Below, piece after piece: positions 27,932 through 37,613 of a DNA stretch of 64,000 nucleotides. The notes under the pieces were generated by a model. The model saw only the letters and a program-made list of their open reading frames with translations. It did not search any database and was not told where the DNA came from. Within the stretch, counting starts at the first letter, position 1, and every line of letters starts with the position of its first letter. Both the position numbers and the translations under genes were made by a program. This stretch comes from Thalassospira australica (GTDB taxonomy: Bacteria; Pseudomonadota; Alphaproteobacteria; Rhodospirillales; Thalassospiraceae): contig NZ_JRJE01000001.1 in the NCBI RefSeq assembly GCF_000763295.1, positions 99,204 to 163,203 of the forward strand, given 5' to 3'.

Positions 27932-28019
27932 GCGGTCGTGGCGGAATTGGTAGACGCGCAGCGTTGAGGTCGCTGTGGGTTAATAGCCCGTGGAAGTTCG
28001 AGTCTTCTCGACCGCACCA
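27932..28019 (+). tRNA. tRNA-Leu (anticodon GAG), CCA encoded
   Basis: An 88-nt class II tRNA with a long variable arm. The acceptor GCGGTCG pairs with CGACCGC, with discriminator A and an encoded CCA. The anticodon stem CAGCG/CGCTG encloses TTGAGGT, giving anticodon GAG (reads CUC/CUU). The D-arm TGGCGGAATTGGTAGACGC and T-loop TTCGAGT are normal. Confidence 0.97.
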
Positions 28020-28057
28020 AAAAGGCCTTCCCTTATTTTTAAGGGAGGGCCTTTTTG
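28020..28057 (+). terminator. Terminator of tRNA-Leu
   Basis: A long stem, AAAGGCCTTCCCTTA with TAAGGGAGGGCCTTT (one G-U pair), loop TTTT, ending in a T-run directly after the CCA end of the tRNA. Confidence 0.92.
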
Positions 28058-28261
28058 ATTCCGGCATGTCTTTGCATCGCGCAGCCCAAAACATCACAAA
28101 TTTTGTTTGTATAACCTATGGTTATGGCTATTGTCGGACACGTATTGGTGTGAAGGTCGGTACTAAAGGAAGTCCCATACCCTTTCAGTCGGTGTCGCCA
28201 TAGCCTCTTGCGGTTGCCCTCGATAAGGCCATCGGGATAGCGAAGGCGTGAAGGCGATACG

Positions 28262-29464
28262 ATGTCTATCAGAATAAAACTTGCCGAAACCGAACAAGAA
28301 CTGAGTGATGTTTATCGGTTGCGTTATCAGGTCTATTCCGAGTTGGGACGCTTTGCCGAAGAATATGATGATGCAATCGTCGATGTATTCGACGCCATAC
28401 CGTCGGTTGCCAATATCATCGCCTATAGCGATGATGTGCCAATTGCGACGATCCGGGTCAATCTGGATACCGCACTTAAGCTGCCCTCAGATCACACCTT
28501 TGATTTCACCCCTTACCGGGAACGCATTGCCGCAGAGGAACAGGCTGCTGGTCGGAGCCAGCCGGTCTTTGCCAGTGCCGGGATGCTTGCGATTGCAGCA
28601 GAGTGGCGCAATCGTCGCAATGTGTTTGCAGGGCTTCTGCGGATGGCTGTTGATATCGGTCACATGTTGGGGGTTACCCATATTGTTGCGACGGTGAACG
28701 ATGAGACAGCGGGCATCTATGAACGGCTGGGGTGGGAAAGGTTGTCCTCGCCGGTGCCGATGGGGGACTTTGGGGTTAATATATCGCCCTTTGCAACGCC
28801 GATGGCGTCAATGTATCGCTGGGCCTTTGGCATGTTCCGGGAGAAAAAGGACCTGCTGGAACAGTTCAGCGGGTGCTTTACCTGGTATCTGGTCGACAAG
28901 GGGACCAAAATCTTTTCCCAGGGGGAGCCGGGCGACGAAGCATATCTGATCACCACGGGTGGCGTTGATATCACCTGCTTTCATGAAGCTGCGGACAAAA
29001 CGCTCTATCTGGCGAGGCTGGGACCAGGCGATATGTTCGGCGAGCTTTCACTGATTGACAGTTCCGAACGATCCGCAACGGCGGTTGCGAGCCGCAATAC
29101 CGAATTGATTGTGATCAATCGCGATGTGTTCTGGGAAAAAAGCTATGAGGATCCAACGCGGCTGAAAGACCTGATGCGGGTTCTGGCTGCGCGACTTCGC
29201 GACGCAAACAACCTGAGCATGATCTATGCATATGCCTCTCTGGGCGAACGTTTGAGCTATTTTGTCGAAATGCTGCGCAGAACGGCGGTCGAAGATGTTC
29301 GGAACCCCGATATTTTGCGGTCCAAAATGACCGTGCACGAATTTGCCGACATGTCGCGCGCCTCTTTGGAAGAGGCAGAGCGTTTCCTTGATAAGCTTCA
29401 GGCAGAAAACAAGCTGGAATATTCCAAACACCAGATCACCTTTTTTGAAGGCAGGGACTCTTGA
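28262..29464 (+). CDS. Acyltransferase (autoinducer-synthase-like GNAT) fused to cNMP-binding and winged-helix domains
   Basis: A 400-residue, three-part protein. Residues 1-195 are a GNAT-type acyltransferase of the autoinducer-synthase/FeeM branch: VYRLRYQVYSELGRF at the start, a mid-domain FASAGMLAIAAEWRNR, and NDETAGIYERLGW near the acyl-CoA site. Residues about 205-320 are a Crp-type cyclic-nucleotide domain (GEPGDEAYLITTGGV, GDMFGELSL, RSATAVA). Residues 325-398 resemble the helical linker and winged helix of Crp/Fnr regulators (MTVHEFADMSRASLEEAERFLDKL). An acyltransferase controlled by cNMP, possibly also DNA-binding, is inferred. The next gene overlaps by 4 bp. Confidence 0.85.
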   Translation: MSIRIKLAETEQELSDVYRLRYQVYSELGRFAEEYDDAIVDVFDAIPSVANIIAYSDDVPIATIRVNLDTALKLPSDHTFDFTPYRERIAAEEQAAGRSQPVFASAGMLAIAAEWRNRRNVFAGLLRMAVDIGHMLGVTHIVATVNDETAGIYERLGWERLSSPVPMGDFGVNISPFATPMASMYRWAFGMFREKKDLLEQFSGCFTWYLVDKGTKIFSQGEPGDEAYLITTGGVDITCFHEAADKTLYLARLGPGDMFGELSLIDSSERSATAVASRNTELIVINRDVFWEKSYEDPTRLKDLMRVLAARLRDANNLSMIYAYASLGERLSYFVEMLRRTAVEDVRNPDILRSKMTVHEFADMSRASLEEAERFLDKLQAENKLEYSKHQITFFEGRDS

Positions 29465-30357
29465 AGGAAAACACCGCAAGCTCGACAGCCTATACGGTTT
29501 TGCAGGGGCTTATCTATATCGCGAAATGCACCGAACACCGGTATCTGGTGCCAGATGAAATGTATCGCCTGGGCGAACAGGTTCTGCTGGCGTCCGACGA
29601 AGGCCGCAAACGGTTGGCAGAGTTGGACAAGCCGGCAATCAGGATCAAAACAGCCATTCGCGAGTTTATCTTTCTGCCGGGCATTACGCTGCATTACATT
29701 TTGCGCAAGCGGTGCATCGAAGAAAAAACACGCGAAGCAATTGCCGGCGGGGTGACGCAGGTGATCAGCCTCGGCGCGGGGTTTGACAGCCTGGCGTATC
29801 GGTTGTCGCGGGAGTTTACCGATGTGAATTTCATCGAAATCGACCATCCCGATACCCAGAAGTTCAAAGAAAATGCCTTTGATCAGGCGGATGCTGTTTC
29901 GACCGATCAGGCAAACCTGTCTTATCTGAGTGTTGATTTTACCCACCAGAACATCGAGAGCCGATTACAAGGTTTTGCCGCGTTTGACAGCAGCCGTCCG
30001 ACCCTTTTCATCAGTGAGGGGGTGACCATGTATCTGACTGAGGACGAGATAACGCATATGTTTCAGTCCATACGCAATCTTGCTGGTGTGGGGACCAAAT
30101 TTCTGTTTACGGCACTTGAGCCACGTGAAAGCCCGCGCAACAATACGCGGCTTGCGTTGTTCCTGTATCTCAAGCTGATTGGTGAACCGATCAAATGGTC
30201 GATGGAGGCACCGCGCTTGGGGGCGTTTCTTGAAAAACAGGGATGTGCTTTGCATTCGATTGACGCGACAGAAGAATTTAAAAGTCGCTACCTGCGATCA
30301 GGCCGTCAGCCGCGGTTGCACCATGGGGAATATGTTGCAATGGCCGAGTTTCAATAA
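29461..30357 (+). CDS. LCMT-like SAM-dependent methyltransferase, coupled to the acyltransferase-cNMP gene
   Basis: A 298-residue class I methyltransferase of the leucine-carboxyl-methyltransferase-like (Pfam LCM) family. Visible are the SAM-binding motif VISLGAGFDSLAYRL, the acidic motif FIEIDHPDTQ and SEGVTMYLTEDEI. Members methylate carboxylates and polyketide or small-molecule substrates. The start is a TTG at 29461 overlapping the upstream TGA in TTGA, which indicates tight translational coupling. With the upstream acyltransferase this looks like a two-step modification pathway, acylation then methylation, for an unknown small molecule. Confidence 0.85.
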   Translation: MKENTASSTAYTVLQGLIYIAKCTEHRYLVPDEMYRLGEQVLLASDEGRKRLAELDKPAIRIKTAIREFIFLPGITLHYILRKRCIEEKTREAIAGGVTQVISLGAGFDSLAYRLSREFTDVNFIEIDHPDTQKFKENAFDQADAVSTDQANLSYLSVDFTHQNIESRLQGFAAFDSSRPTLFISEGVTMYLTEDEITHMFQSIRNLAGVGTKFLFTALEPRESPRNNTRLALFLYLKLIGEPIKWSMEAPRLGAFLEKQGCALHSIDATEEFKSRYLRSGRQPRLHHGEYVAMAEFQ

Positions 30358-30644
30358 GTTTGGCCAACCGGGTTTTTCGTTTTTGGTCCCACCCCATATA
30401 CCTTACAATGATCAACCAACGAATGCCGGAACCGTATTGACAGTGTCCGGTGGGCGTCATGTTTGATTTATTGTGAAGTACGGCATTGAGAATTGTGCAA
30501 TGCTGCCCACGGACTTGATGTGAACTGAATGCTTCAATCGCGGGGAAAACTGCATTAGTCTGCCGGTCCCGCTAGAGTGAATTATCAGGATTTAACCGAT
30601 TCACGGTTAATTAATGTAAATACCTGAAATTAAAAGGTATTATA

Positions 30645-32936
30645 ATGGCAAATAGAAATGACAAGCTGCGCGAAGCAGCTTTGGACTATCACCGGTATCC
30701 CACCCCGGGGAAATTGTCCGTAACGGCGACCACCACCCTTGCAAACCAGCGTGACCTTGCCCTGGCTTATTCGCCGGGTGTCGCGTTTGCCTGTGAAGAG
30801 ATCGTCAAAAACCCCGATACAGCAGTCGATTACACCGCACGCGGCAATCTTGTTGGTGTTATTTCCAACGGAACAGCGGTGCTTGGCCTTGGCCCGATTG
30901 GGCCGCTGGCCTCCAAGCCGGTGATGGAAGGCAAGGCGGTTCTGTTCAAGAAATTCGCCAATATCGATGTTTTCGATCTTGAAGTGAACGAAACCGATCC
31001 GGAAAAATTCATCGATATTGTTGCTGCGCTTGAGCCGACTTTCGGGGGTGTTAACCTTGAAGACATTAAGGCGCCGGAATGCTTCATCATCGAGAAAGCA
31101 TTGCGCGAACGCTGCAATATTCCGATTTTCCATGATGATCAGCATGGCACGGCCATCTGTGTTGCCGCAGCCGTTCTGAACGGTTTGCGGGTGACTGGCA
31201 AGGATATCAACAAGGTCCGCCTTGTGACGTCCGGTGCCGGTGCCGCAGCGCTTGCATGTTTGAATCTTTTGGTATCCATGGGCCTGCCGCGCCATAACAT
31301 CACTGTGACTGACCGGTTTGGCGTGGTTTACAAAGGCCGTGCCGAGGAAATGGACCCTTGGAAGGCCGAATACGCCATTGAAACCAATGCCCGCACACTG
31401 AGCGATGTGATCGAGGGTGCGGATATTTTCCTTGGGCTTTCAGCGCCAAACGTGATGGGCGAGGAAGAATTGCGCAAGATGGGCGAAGGCCCGATCATTA
31501 TGGCGCTTGCCAACCCGACCCCCGAAGTTTCCCCGGAACTGGTCAAGGAAATCCGCCCTGATGCGGTGATGGCCACCGGGCGTACAGATTACCCCAACCA
31601 GGTGAACAACGTACTTTGTTTCCCGTTCCTGTTCCGTGGCGCACTTGATGTGGGTGCGACCGAGATCAACGAGGAAATGAAGATTGCTGCGGTTGAGGCA
31701 ATTGCGGATCTGGCAACGGCGGAAGTATCGGATGTTGTGGCAACTGCCTATGGTGGAGAGGCGCTGAAATTTGGCCCGGAATACCTTATTCCCAAGCCGT
31801 TTGACCCGCGCCTGATGCTTGAAATTCCGCCGCGTGTTGCCAAGGCCGCGATGGACAGTGGTGTTGCCAAACGCCCGATTGCCGATTTTGATGAATATCG
31901 CCAGCAGCTTGAAGGTTTTGTCTTCCGGTCTGGCCTTGTCATGAAGCCGGTCTTTGACGTCGCCCGGGCGCACAAGAAGCGCGTTGTTTATCCGGAAGGC
32001 GAATCGCGTCGCGTTTTGCAGGCCTGTCAGGTGCTTGTCGATGACGGCATCTGCCATCCGGTTGTGATTGGCCGTCGCGAGGTGATTCTGGAACGGATTA
32101 CCGAACTTGGCCTGCGTCTTGTGCCAGATGAGCAGATCGAAATTCATGATCCCGATGACAATCCGCATTTCGAACAGGATTGGCAGGATTTCCACAACAT
32201 CATGGGCCGTCGCGGGATCAACCCGGAATATGCCCGTGCCATCGTGCGTACACGACCGACTGTGATCGCAGCCCTAATGCTGCGTCGGGGTGAGGTCGAT
32301 GCGATGCTGTGCGGCTGTCAGGGTGGTTTCCTGCGTCATCTGCGCTATGTCCGTAACCTTGTCGGCCTGAATAAGGGTGTTACCGACTTCTCGACCGTCA
32401 ACATGATGATCATGAAGCAGGGGACGTTCTTCCTGACCGATACCTATGTGTCGGTTGATCCAACCCCCGAACATGTGGCGGAAACCGCCATCATGGCGGC
32501 GGATGTGGTCAAGCGGTTTGGCATTACGCCAAAGGCCGCGCTGATTTCGCATTCCAACTTTGGCAGCCACGAAAACAAGTCGGCTTGCAAGATGCGGGAT
32601 GCGCTTCAGCTTATCAGGACCCAGGCCCCCGATCTTGAAGTCGAAGGCGAGATGCATGCGGATGCGGCGATTTCGCAGCCGATCCGTGATCGTATCTTCC
32701 CGCATTCGATGCTGAGCGGTTCGGCCAACCTTTTGGTGATGCCGACCCTTGATGCCGCCAATATTTCCTACAACATGGTGAAAATGCTGGGCGATGGCTT
32801 GCCGGTTGGGCCGATCCTGGTCGGCGCGGCGAAGGCGGCCCATGTGGTCAGTCCGTCCATCACGGTACGCGGTATTGTCAATATGACGGCGATTGCGGTT
32901 GTCGATGCGGTTACCCGCAGTCAGGAAGACGCCTAA
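30645..32936 (+). CDS. maeB: NADP-dependent malic enzyme with phosphotransacetylase-like domain
   Basis: A 763-residue MaeB-type protein. Residues 1-430 are malic enzyme ([59 protein letters not shown] for NADP). Residues 430-763 are a phosphotransacetylase-like domain that regulates by acetyl-CoA but is usually not catalytic. It decarboxylates malate to pyruvate, giving NADPH. Length and order match E. coli MaeB. AAGGT lies upstream of the start. It is monocistronic. Confidence 0.97.
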   Translation: MANRNDKLREAALDYHRYPTPGKLSVTATTTLANQRDLALAYSPGVAFACEEIVKNPDTAVDYTARGNLVGVISNGTAVLGLGPIGPLASKPVMEGKAVLFKKFANIDVFDLEVNETDPEKFIDIVAALEPTFGGVNLEDIKAPECFIIEKALRERCNIPIFHDDQHGTAICVAAAVLNGLRVTGKDINKVRLVTSGAGAAALACLNLLVSMGLPRHNITVTDRFGVVYKGRAEEMDPWKAEYAIETNARTLSDVIEGADIFLGLSAPNVMGEEELRKMGEGPIIMALANPTPEVSPELVKEIRPDAVMATGRTDYPNQVNNVLCFPFLFRGALDVGATEINEEMKIAAVEAIADLATAEVSDVVATAYGGEALKFGPEYLIPKPFDPRLMLEIPPRVAKAAMDSGVAKRPIADFDEYRQQLEGFVFRSGLVMKPVFDVARAHKKRVVYPEGESRRVLQACQVLVDDGICHPVVIGRREVILERITELGLRLVPDEQIEIHDPDDNPHFEQDWQDFHNIMGRRGINPEYARAIVRTRPTVIAALMLRRGEVDAMLCGCQGGFLRHLRYVRNLVGLNKGVTDFSTVNMMIMKQGTFFLTDTYVSVDPTPEHVAETAIMAADVVKRFGITPKAALISHSNFGSHENKSACKMRDALQLIRTQAPDLEVEGEMHADAAISQPIRDRIFPHSMLSGSANLLVMPTLDAANISYNMVKMLGDGLPVGPILVGAAKAAHVVSPSITVRGIVNMTAIAVVDAVTRSQEDA

Positions 32937-33072
32937 CACCAAACTGCTATCGGGCTCTTGACCGGGGCCAGGCGATAGCGCAAAAACAGCCGTGTCGGGA
33001 AATCTCAAACAGTTCCCGGCACGGCGTTTTACGGTCAGGAAGCAAAACCACACGTACATCAGGGAGCGGCAG

Positions 33073-34476
33073 ATGACAGGTCAAGTTGAAGAGCTCGACC
33101 GCCCGGCGGATGCGTCCACCGGCGATGAATATGTCGATCTGACACCTGAATATGCGCGTGAGATTTTTGATGCGCTGGGGGAAGACCAAGGCAATACGGC
33201 AGGTGATCTGCTTGCCGAGCTGCATTTTGCCGATATCGCCGACTTGCTGGGATGGGCCAGCTCCAACCAGCGTGAACAGCTTGTCGATCTTATTCGCCCG
33301 GATTTTGACCCGGAATTCCTGACCGAACTTGATGATGAACTGCGCGAGGAAGTCATCGGGCTTCTGGGCACGGACGTGGTGGCCGAGGCCATTACGGAAC
33401 TGGATTCCGATGATGTTGTCGAAGTCATCGAGGACTTTGACGAGGACGAACAACGCGAACTTCTTGGCGCGCTGTCGGACATCGAACGTGCGCGCGTTGA
33501 AGAGGCCCTGTCTTATCCGGAATATACCGCCGGTCGTATCATGCAGCGCGAGCTGGTGGCGATCCCGGATTATTGGTCTGTCGGGCAAACCATTGATTTC
33601 CTGCGGTCGGCCAAAAGCCTGCCCGAAGATTTTTACGACATCATCGTGGTTGATCCGCGCTACAGCCCGGTGGGCATTGTGCCGCTGTCACGCGTGATCC
33701 GCACGAACCGCCCGGTTCTGGTGCGCGATGTCATGGAATCCGATGAAATGCGCACGGTCGTCGTGACCGAAGAACAGGAAAACGTCGCCCATCTGTTCCG
33801 GCAGCGCGATTTGATCTCCGCCCCGGTGGTGGATGACAACGGCCGGCTGGTCGGGGTGATCACGGTCGATGACGTCGTTGACGTTATTGACGAAGAATAC
33901 GAAGAAGACATGATGCGCCTTGCCGGTGTTGGCGAGGAAGATGACCTGTCGAGTGCCATCATCGCAACGACGCGATCACGCTTTACCTGGCTTCTGGTCA
34001 ACCTTGGAACGGCGATCCTGGCATCTGCCGTGATCGGGATGTTCGAAGGTACGATTGAAAAACTGGTCGCACTTGCGGTTCTGATGCCGATTGTTGCGTC
34101 CATGGGCGGCAACGCCGGAACCCAGACCCTGACGGTTGCGGTGCGTGCGATTGCAACCCGTGAATTGTCCAGCACCAACGCATGGCGCGTCATCCGCAAG
34201 GAAGTTGCGGTCTGTGGGTTGAATGGTGTCGCCTTTGCGATTTTGTCGGGGTTGGTGACCTGGCTTTGGTTTGACGATTTGATGCTTGGCGGGGTTATCG
34301 GGGTGGCGATGATCATCAACCTGTTGTTTGCCGGGTTGTTCGGGGCCTTGATCCCGCTTGGTCTGGAACGCGCCGGGATTGACCCGGCTGTCTCGTCATC
34401 GGTGTTTTTGACAACCATCACCGACGTTGTTGGCTTCTTTGCCTTCCTTGGCCTTGCTGCGGCCTTCCTGCTTTGA
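33073..34476 (+). CDS. mgtE: Magnesium transporter MgtE
   Basis: About 467 residues. The order is an acidic N-domain of MgtE repeats (LLAELHFADIADLLGW), two CBS domains (FYDIIVVDPRYSPVGIVPL; LISAPVVDDNGRLVGVITVDD) and five membrane helices with the family pore signature SMGGNAGTQTLTVAVRAIA. The acidic cytoplasmic domains sense Mg2+ and close the channel. The ATG at 33073 follows AGGGAG; the frame extends upstream to 32992 without support. A terminator follows. Confidence 0.96.
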   Translation: MTGQVEELDRPADASTGDEYVDLTPEYAREIFDALGEDQGNTAGDLLAELHFADIADLLGWASSNQREQLVDLIRPDFDPEFLTELDDELREEVIGLLGTDVVAEAITELDSDDVVEVIEDFDEDEQRELLGALSDIERARVEEALSYPEYTAGRIMQRELVAIPDYWSVGQTIDFLRSAKSLPEDFYDIIVVDPRYSPVGIVPLSRVIRTNRPVLVRDVMESDEMRTVVVTEEQENVAHLFRQRDLISAPVVDDNGRLVGVITVDDVVDVIDEEYEEDMMRLAGVGEEDDLSSAIIATTRSRFTWLLVNLGTAILASAVIGMFEGTIEKLVALAVLMPIVASMGGNAGTQTLTVAVRAIATRELSSTNAWRVIRKEVAVCGLNGVAFAILSGLVTWLWFDDLMLGGVIGVAMIINLLFAGLFGALIPLGLERAGIDPAVSSSVFLTTITDVVGFFAFLGLAAAFLL

Positions 34477-34542
34477 GTCGTGTTGGGCATCGGCCCATCA
34501 GCCCCATTACCCCAGCAAAGCTATGAATTTCCTGATGATGAA

Positions 34543-34572
34543 AAACCCCGCACCAGAACCGATGCGGGGTTT
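34543..34572. terminator. Terminator between convergent mgtE and CHASE/GGDEF/EAL genes
   Basis: A 10-bp stem AAACCCCGCA/TGCGGGGTTT with a 10-nt loop. It is flanked by A/T on both sides and is probably bidirectional. Confidence 0.8.
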
Positions 34573-34605
34573 GATTTACCTGCGCGATCCAGACTGACGT
34601 TCGGA

Positions 34606-37233
34606 TCAGCCCGATGTTTGGCTTTCTGACGAGTTGGGTTTTGCATCCGATTTCGACGACGGCGTACTTTGCTGTGTTAGCAACTCGTAGGTATCAATGG
34701 CATCACGTGGCGCAGACAGCAGGAAGCCCTGCATCTCGTCACAATCGGCAGCCTTAAGCGAGGCCATTTGTTCTTCGGTTTCAACACCCACCGCGACGAC
34801 CTTGCGGTTCAAGCTTTTGCAAAGCCGGATCGCAGGTTGAAGGACGCTGTTTTCCGGCTGCTCGTCGAGTGCCACATTAAACAGTGATTTGGACAGTTTG
34901 ATTCGTTGAACCGGGAACCGTTTCAGATAGCGAAGTGATGTATTGCCTGCGGCAAAGTGATCAAGGGTCAGGCCAATGCCGGCTTCGGAAAAGCGATAGA
35001 ATTGACCAAGGGCGCGTTCCGGATCGCGCATGGCGATATCTTCGGAAACTTCGATCTCGATCATGGCGGCCTCAACTTCATATTCTGCCGTCAGATCAGT
35101 GATGTTCTTGATCAGATCAGCCTGAATGAACTGGCGGCTTGAGACATTAAGTGCAATTGGCACAGGCATGTAGCCCTGCTGACGCCAATCGGCAACCTGT
35201 TTGCAGACCGTTTCAATGATCCAGTGCCCCAGCGGTGACAGAAGGCCGGTTCTGTCTGCAACGGCAATAAAATCAGGTGGCAGGCGGCGTTTCCCGCTGT
35301 CATCAATCCAGCGCAGAAGGGCTTCGAAGCCGGTCAGGCTGCGGTCCGAAGTCCGATAGCGCGGCTGATATTCAAGGACAAAGCGTTTCTCATCAACAGC
35401 GCGCCTAAGCTGCGTTTCCATCGACAGGCGCGCATGCATCACATTGTTCATCGTCTCGACAAAGAAGCAATAAGACGATTCGGCCGATTTTTGCGCCCGG
35501 TACATTGCCGCATCCGCATTCGCCATCAATTGTGATGGTGCGCGCGCATCATTGGGGTACAGGGCAACGCCGACACTGACATGCAGGCGGATTTCCTCGC
35601 CGGTGGTTGTTTGAATCGGTTGGGACATCGCCTCGACCACCCGTTCGGCAACAAGGGCGGCACCCTCTGCTTCGGAAAGGTCGGTTGCGATGATGGCAAA
35701 CATATCGCCCGAGAACCGCGCACAGGTATCTTTTTCACGGACTGTTGCCCGCAGGCGCCCGGATATTGTGCGCAGTGTTTCATCGCCAATATCGGCACCA
35801 AAGCGGTCATTGATGGCCCGGAAGTTATCAATATCAACAACCAGTACTGACAACAGCTTTTCATACCGCTTGGCGTGGGCAACCGCCTGGTTTAGGCGGT
35901 CTTCAAACAGCGCATGGTTTGGCAAGCCGGTCAGCGGGTCATGGGTTGCCAGATACCGCAACCGGTTGACCGATGCATTGGCAGCCGGATTGTGGTGCAG
36001 GGTGATGTCGACGCAATCCGGATTTGTCGTCGATGGCTTCATCGTCAGGTTACAGACAACATGAACACCTTCGGCACTGCGGACGATCCATTCACGCCTG
36101 AGTTCTTCATCGCCGCGATTGATCGCCAGCAGCATCTTTTCCTGTGACCGGCGCGATGCGGTGCCGTCTGACTGGAATTCCGGCGCCAGGTTATAGAATC
36201 GGATGAAGCCGTAATCTTCTTCGCGCAGATCAAAGAATTCCGCCGTTTCAGGCGACATGGATTTCAAATGCCCATCAAGCTTGGTGATCGACAACAAAAG
36301 ATCGTTGATGTCATCCCCGGCGTTGATGTGATGGAGGCTGCGTCGCATTGCTGCTTTTTGCCGGTTGGCCAACAAGAAGACAATTACGGAAAACAGGGCA
36401 GCCGTGATGCCGCCAAATATCAAGACCAGTTCCGGATTGACCGTTCCGCGCGATGCCAGTGCGGGGTTGGCGATCACATCGACCAGCCATTGGCGGCCAA
36501 CGACATCAACGGCAACGGTTTGCTGCAATGTTTCGTCGTCGCCTTCGCCCCGGATCTCAAACAGTACGGTGTCGCCTTCGCGCACACGCACCGTGTAATC
36601 TTCGACCTGTTCGGTGTTAATCACCGAGGCCAGCATGGATCGGATGCGAAATGCCCCGTTGATCACACCAATGATTTCACCGTCGCGCCCAAGAACCGGA
36701 CTATAGGCCGTAAAGCCACGTCCGCCTTGCATCAGTTCAAGGGTTGGTGTGATTTGGGTGCGGCGTTGATCAAGGGCGATATCAAGAACAGGCCCCGCCA
36801 AGGGGTGGCGTTTCAGATCCGCGCCCATGGCCGGTACGTTGCCCTTGATCGGGGCAACATACAAAATGATGTAGTTGGGGGTAATCCAGTTGATCGCCTG
36901 CAATGCGGGGAACCGGCTTTGTAGCGGGGTTGCAACCGAAAGATATTCACGTTCATCTTCGGGCGGGCCAGCTTGCCAGTTGTCGGCAAAACTTTCGAGC
37001 ACCGCCAGATTGTTTTCCACAATCGTTTGGACCTGTCGGGCAACAGCGTTTGCGGTGATTTCGCCGGCGGACTGAAGGATAATCTTGCGGTTGGTTTCAA
37101 CCGTTTTCCAGGCCATGAAAGTGACTGCGACAAAGAAAGCAGCCGTCAGAAATCCCGCCGCCAATGCACGCTTTTTCAAGCGTGACGTTTGCTTCGATGC
37201 GTTTTCTTCAGCCTGCTGTACTTCTTCTTCCAT
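34606..37233 (-). CDS. CHASE-GGDEF-EAL protein with degenerate catalytic motifs
   Basis: An 875-residue membrane protein. A transmembrane helix at about 25-45, a periplasmic CHASE sensor (about 70-270, including GGRGFTAYSPV) and a second helix at about 272-292 are followed by a PAS-like linker, a GGDEF domain and an EAL domain. The GGDEF motif is SGDMF. In EAL, the EAL triplet and the LNVSSRQ asparagine remain, but the metal-binding DDFGTG is DHFAAG, the KID aspartate is Ser (KLSKS) and AEGVE is AVGVE. Both activities are therefore probably lost, suggesting a c-di-GMP receptor or adaptor (LapD/FimX-like). Confidence 0.9.
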   Translation of the reverse strand: MEEEVQQAEENASKQTSRLKKRALAAGFLTAAFFVAVTFMAWKTVETNRKIILQSAGEITANAVARQVQTIVENNLAVLESFADNWQAGPPEDEREYLSVATPLQSRFPALQAINWITPNYIILYVAPIKGNVPAMGADLKRHPLAGPVLDIALDQRRTQITPTLELMQGGRGFTAYSPVLGRDGEIIGVINGAFRIRSMLASVINTEQVEDYTVRVREGDTVLFEIRGEGDDETLQQTVAVDVVGRQWLVDVIANPALASRGTVNPELVLIFGGITAALFSVIVFLLANRQKAAMRRSLHHINAGDDINDLLLSITKLDGHLKSMSPETAEFFDLREEDYGFIRFYNLAPEFQSDGTASRRSQEKMLLAINRGDEELRREWIVRSAEGVHVVCNLTMKPSTTNPDCVDITLHHNPAANASVNRLRYLATHDPLTGLPNHALFEDRLNQAVAHAKRYEKLLSVLVVDIDNFRAINDRFGADIGDETLRTISGRLRATVREKDTCARFSGDMFAIIATDLSEAEGAALVAERVVEAMSQPIQTTTGEEIRLHVSVGVALYPNDARAPSQLMANADAAMYRAQKSAESSYCFFVETMNNVMHARLSMETQLRRAVDEKRFVLEYQPRYRTSDRSLTGFEALLRWIDDSGKRRLPPDFIAVADRTGLLSPLGHWIIETVCKQVADWRQQGYMPVPIALNVSSRQFIQADLIKNITDLTAEYEVEAAMIEIEVSEDIAMRDPERALGQFYRFSEAGIGLTLDHFAAGNTSLRYLKRFPVQRIKLSKSLFNVALDEQPENSVLQPAIRLCKSLNRKVVAVGVETEEQMASLKAADCDEMQGFLLSAPRDAIDTYELLTQQSTPSSKSDAKPNSSESQTSG

Positions 37234-37613
37234 TTATCCCCCGACACCGCGCTGTTTACCATCTTGATGCGCGTGCAAATAAGGTATTCCCCGTTTGCAG
37301 CGGTGTATTGCCCGCTGATGGATTTACCGAAAACGGTGGCAAGGACCTTGATCCGGGTCAATCCGCATTGTTTCTTTTATGGTGTTATTCTTACACGACT
37401 TTAAGGGGGGGGTCGCCTTCATTTAAGGAATTAATTTTCCATACCGCGCATAAAAAGCTTTCCAAGGACGGGGTCGGAGGGCGCGAATACGGATATAAAT
37501 CTGCGTTAGACCCTGTTCGGACGCAGAGAAGTGTTGTATCTCAGGCGGGAATCAGGCGTCCGCCACAAACCGGCGAAGAATCGCGTGACAAAGATCGCCC
37601 TCAGAGAGAGTTC
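37234..37613. other. Intergenic region between divergent genes
   Basis: 380 bp that includes a run of eight G near 37405. A reading frame continuous with the downstream methyltransferase opens through it from 37164, but the protein homology begins only at about 37614 and the extension overlaps the divergent gene, so it is not treated as coding. Confidence 0.5.

Noticed and set aside
37404..37412. Run of eight G, possible phase-variation tract
   Set aside because: It lies in non-coding sequence upstream of an RNA methyltransferase gene with no evidence of promoter-spacing control.
37164..37613. In-frame N-terminal extension of the RNA methyltransferase (about 150 codons)
   Set aside because: It overlaps the divergent CHASE/GGDEF/EAL gene, lacks family similarity and contains intergenic-like sequence. 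Family homology starts near the ATG at 37614.
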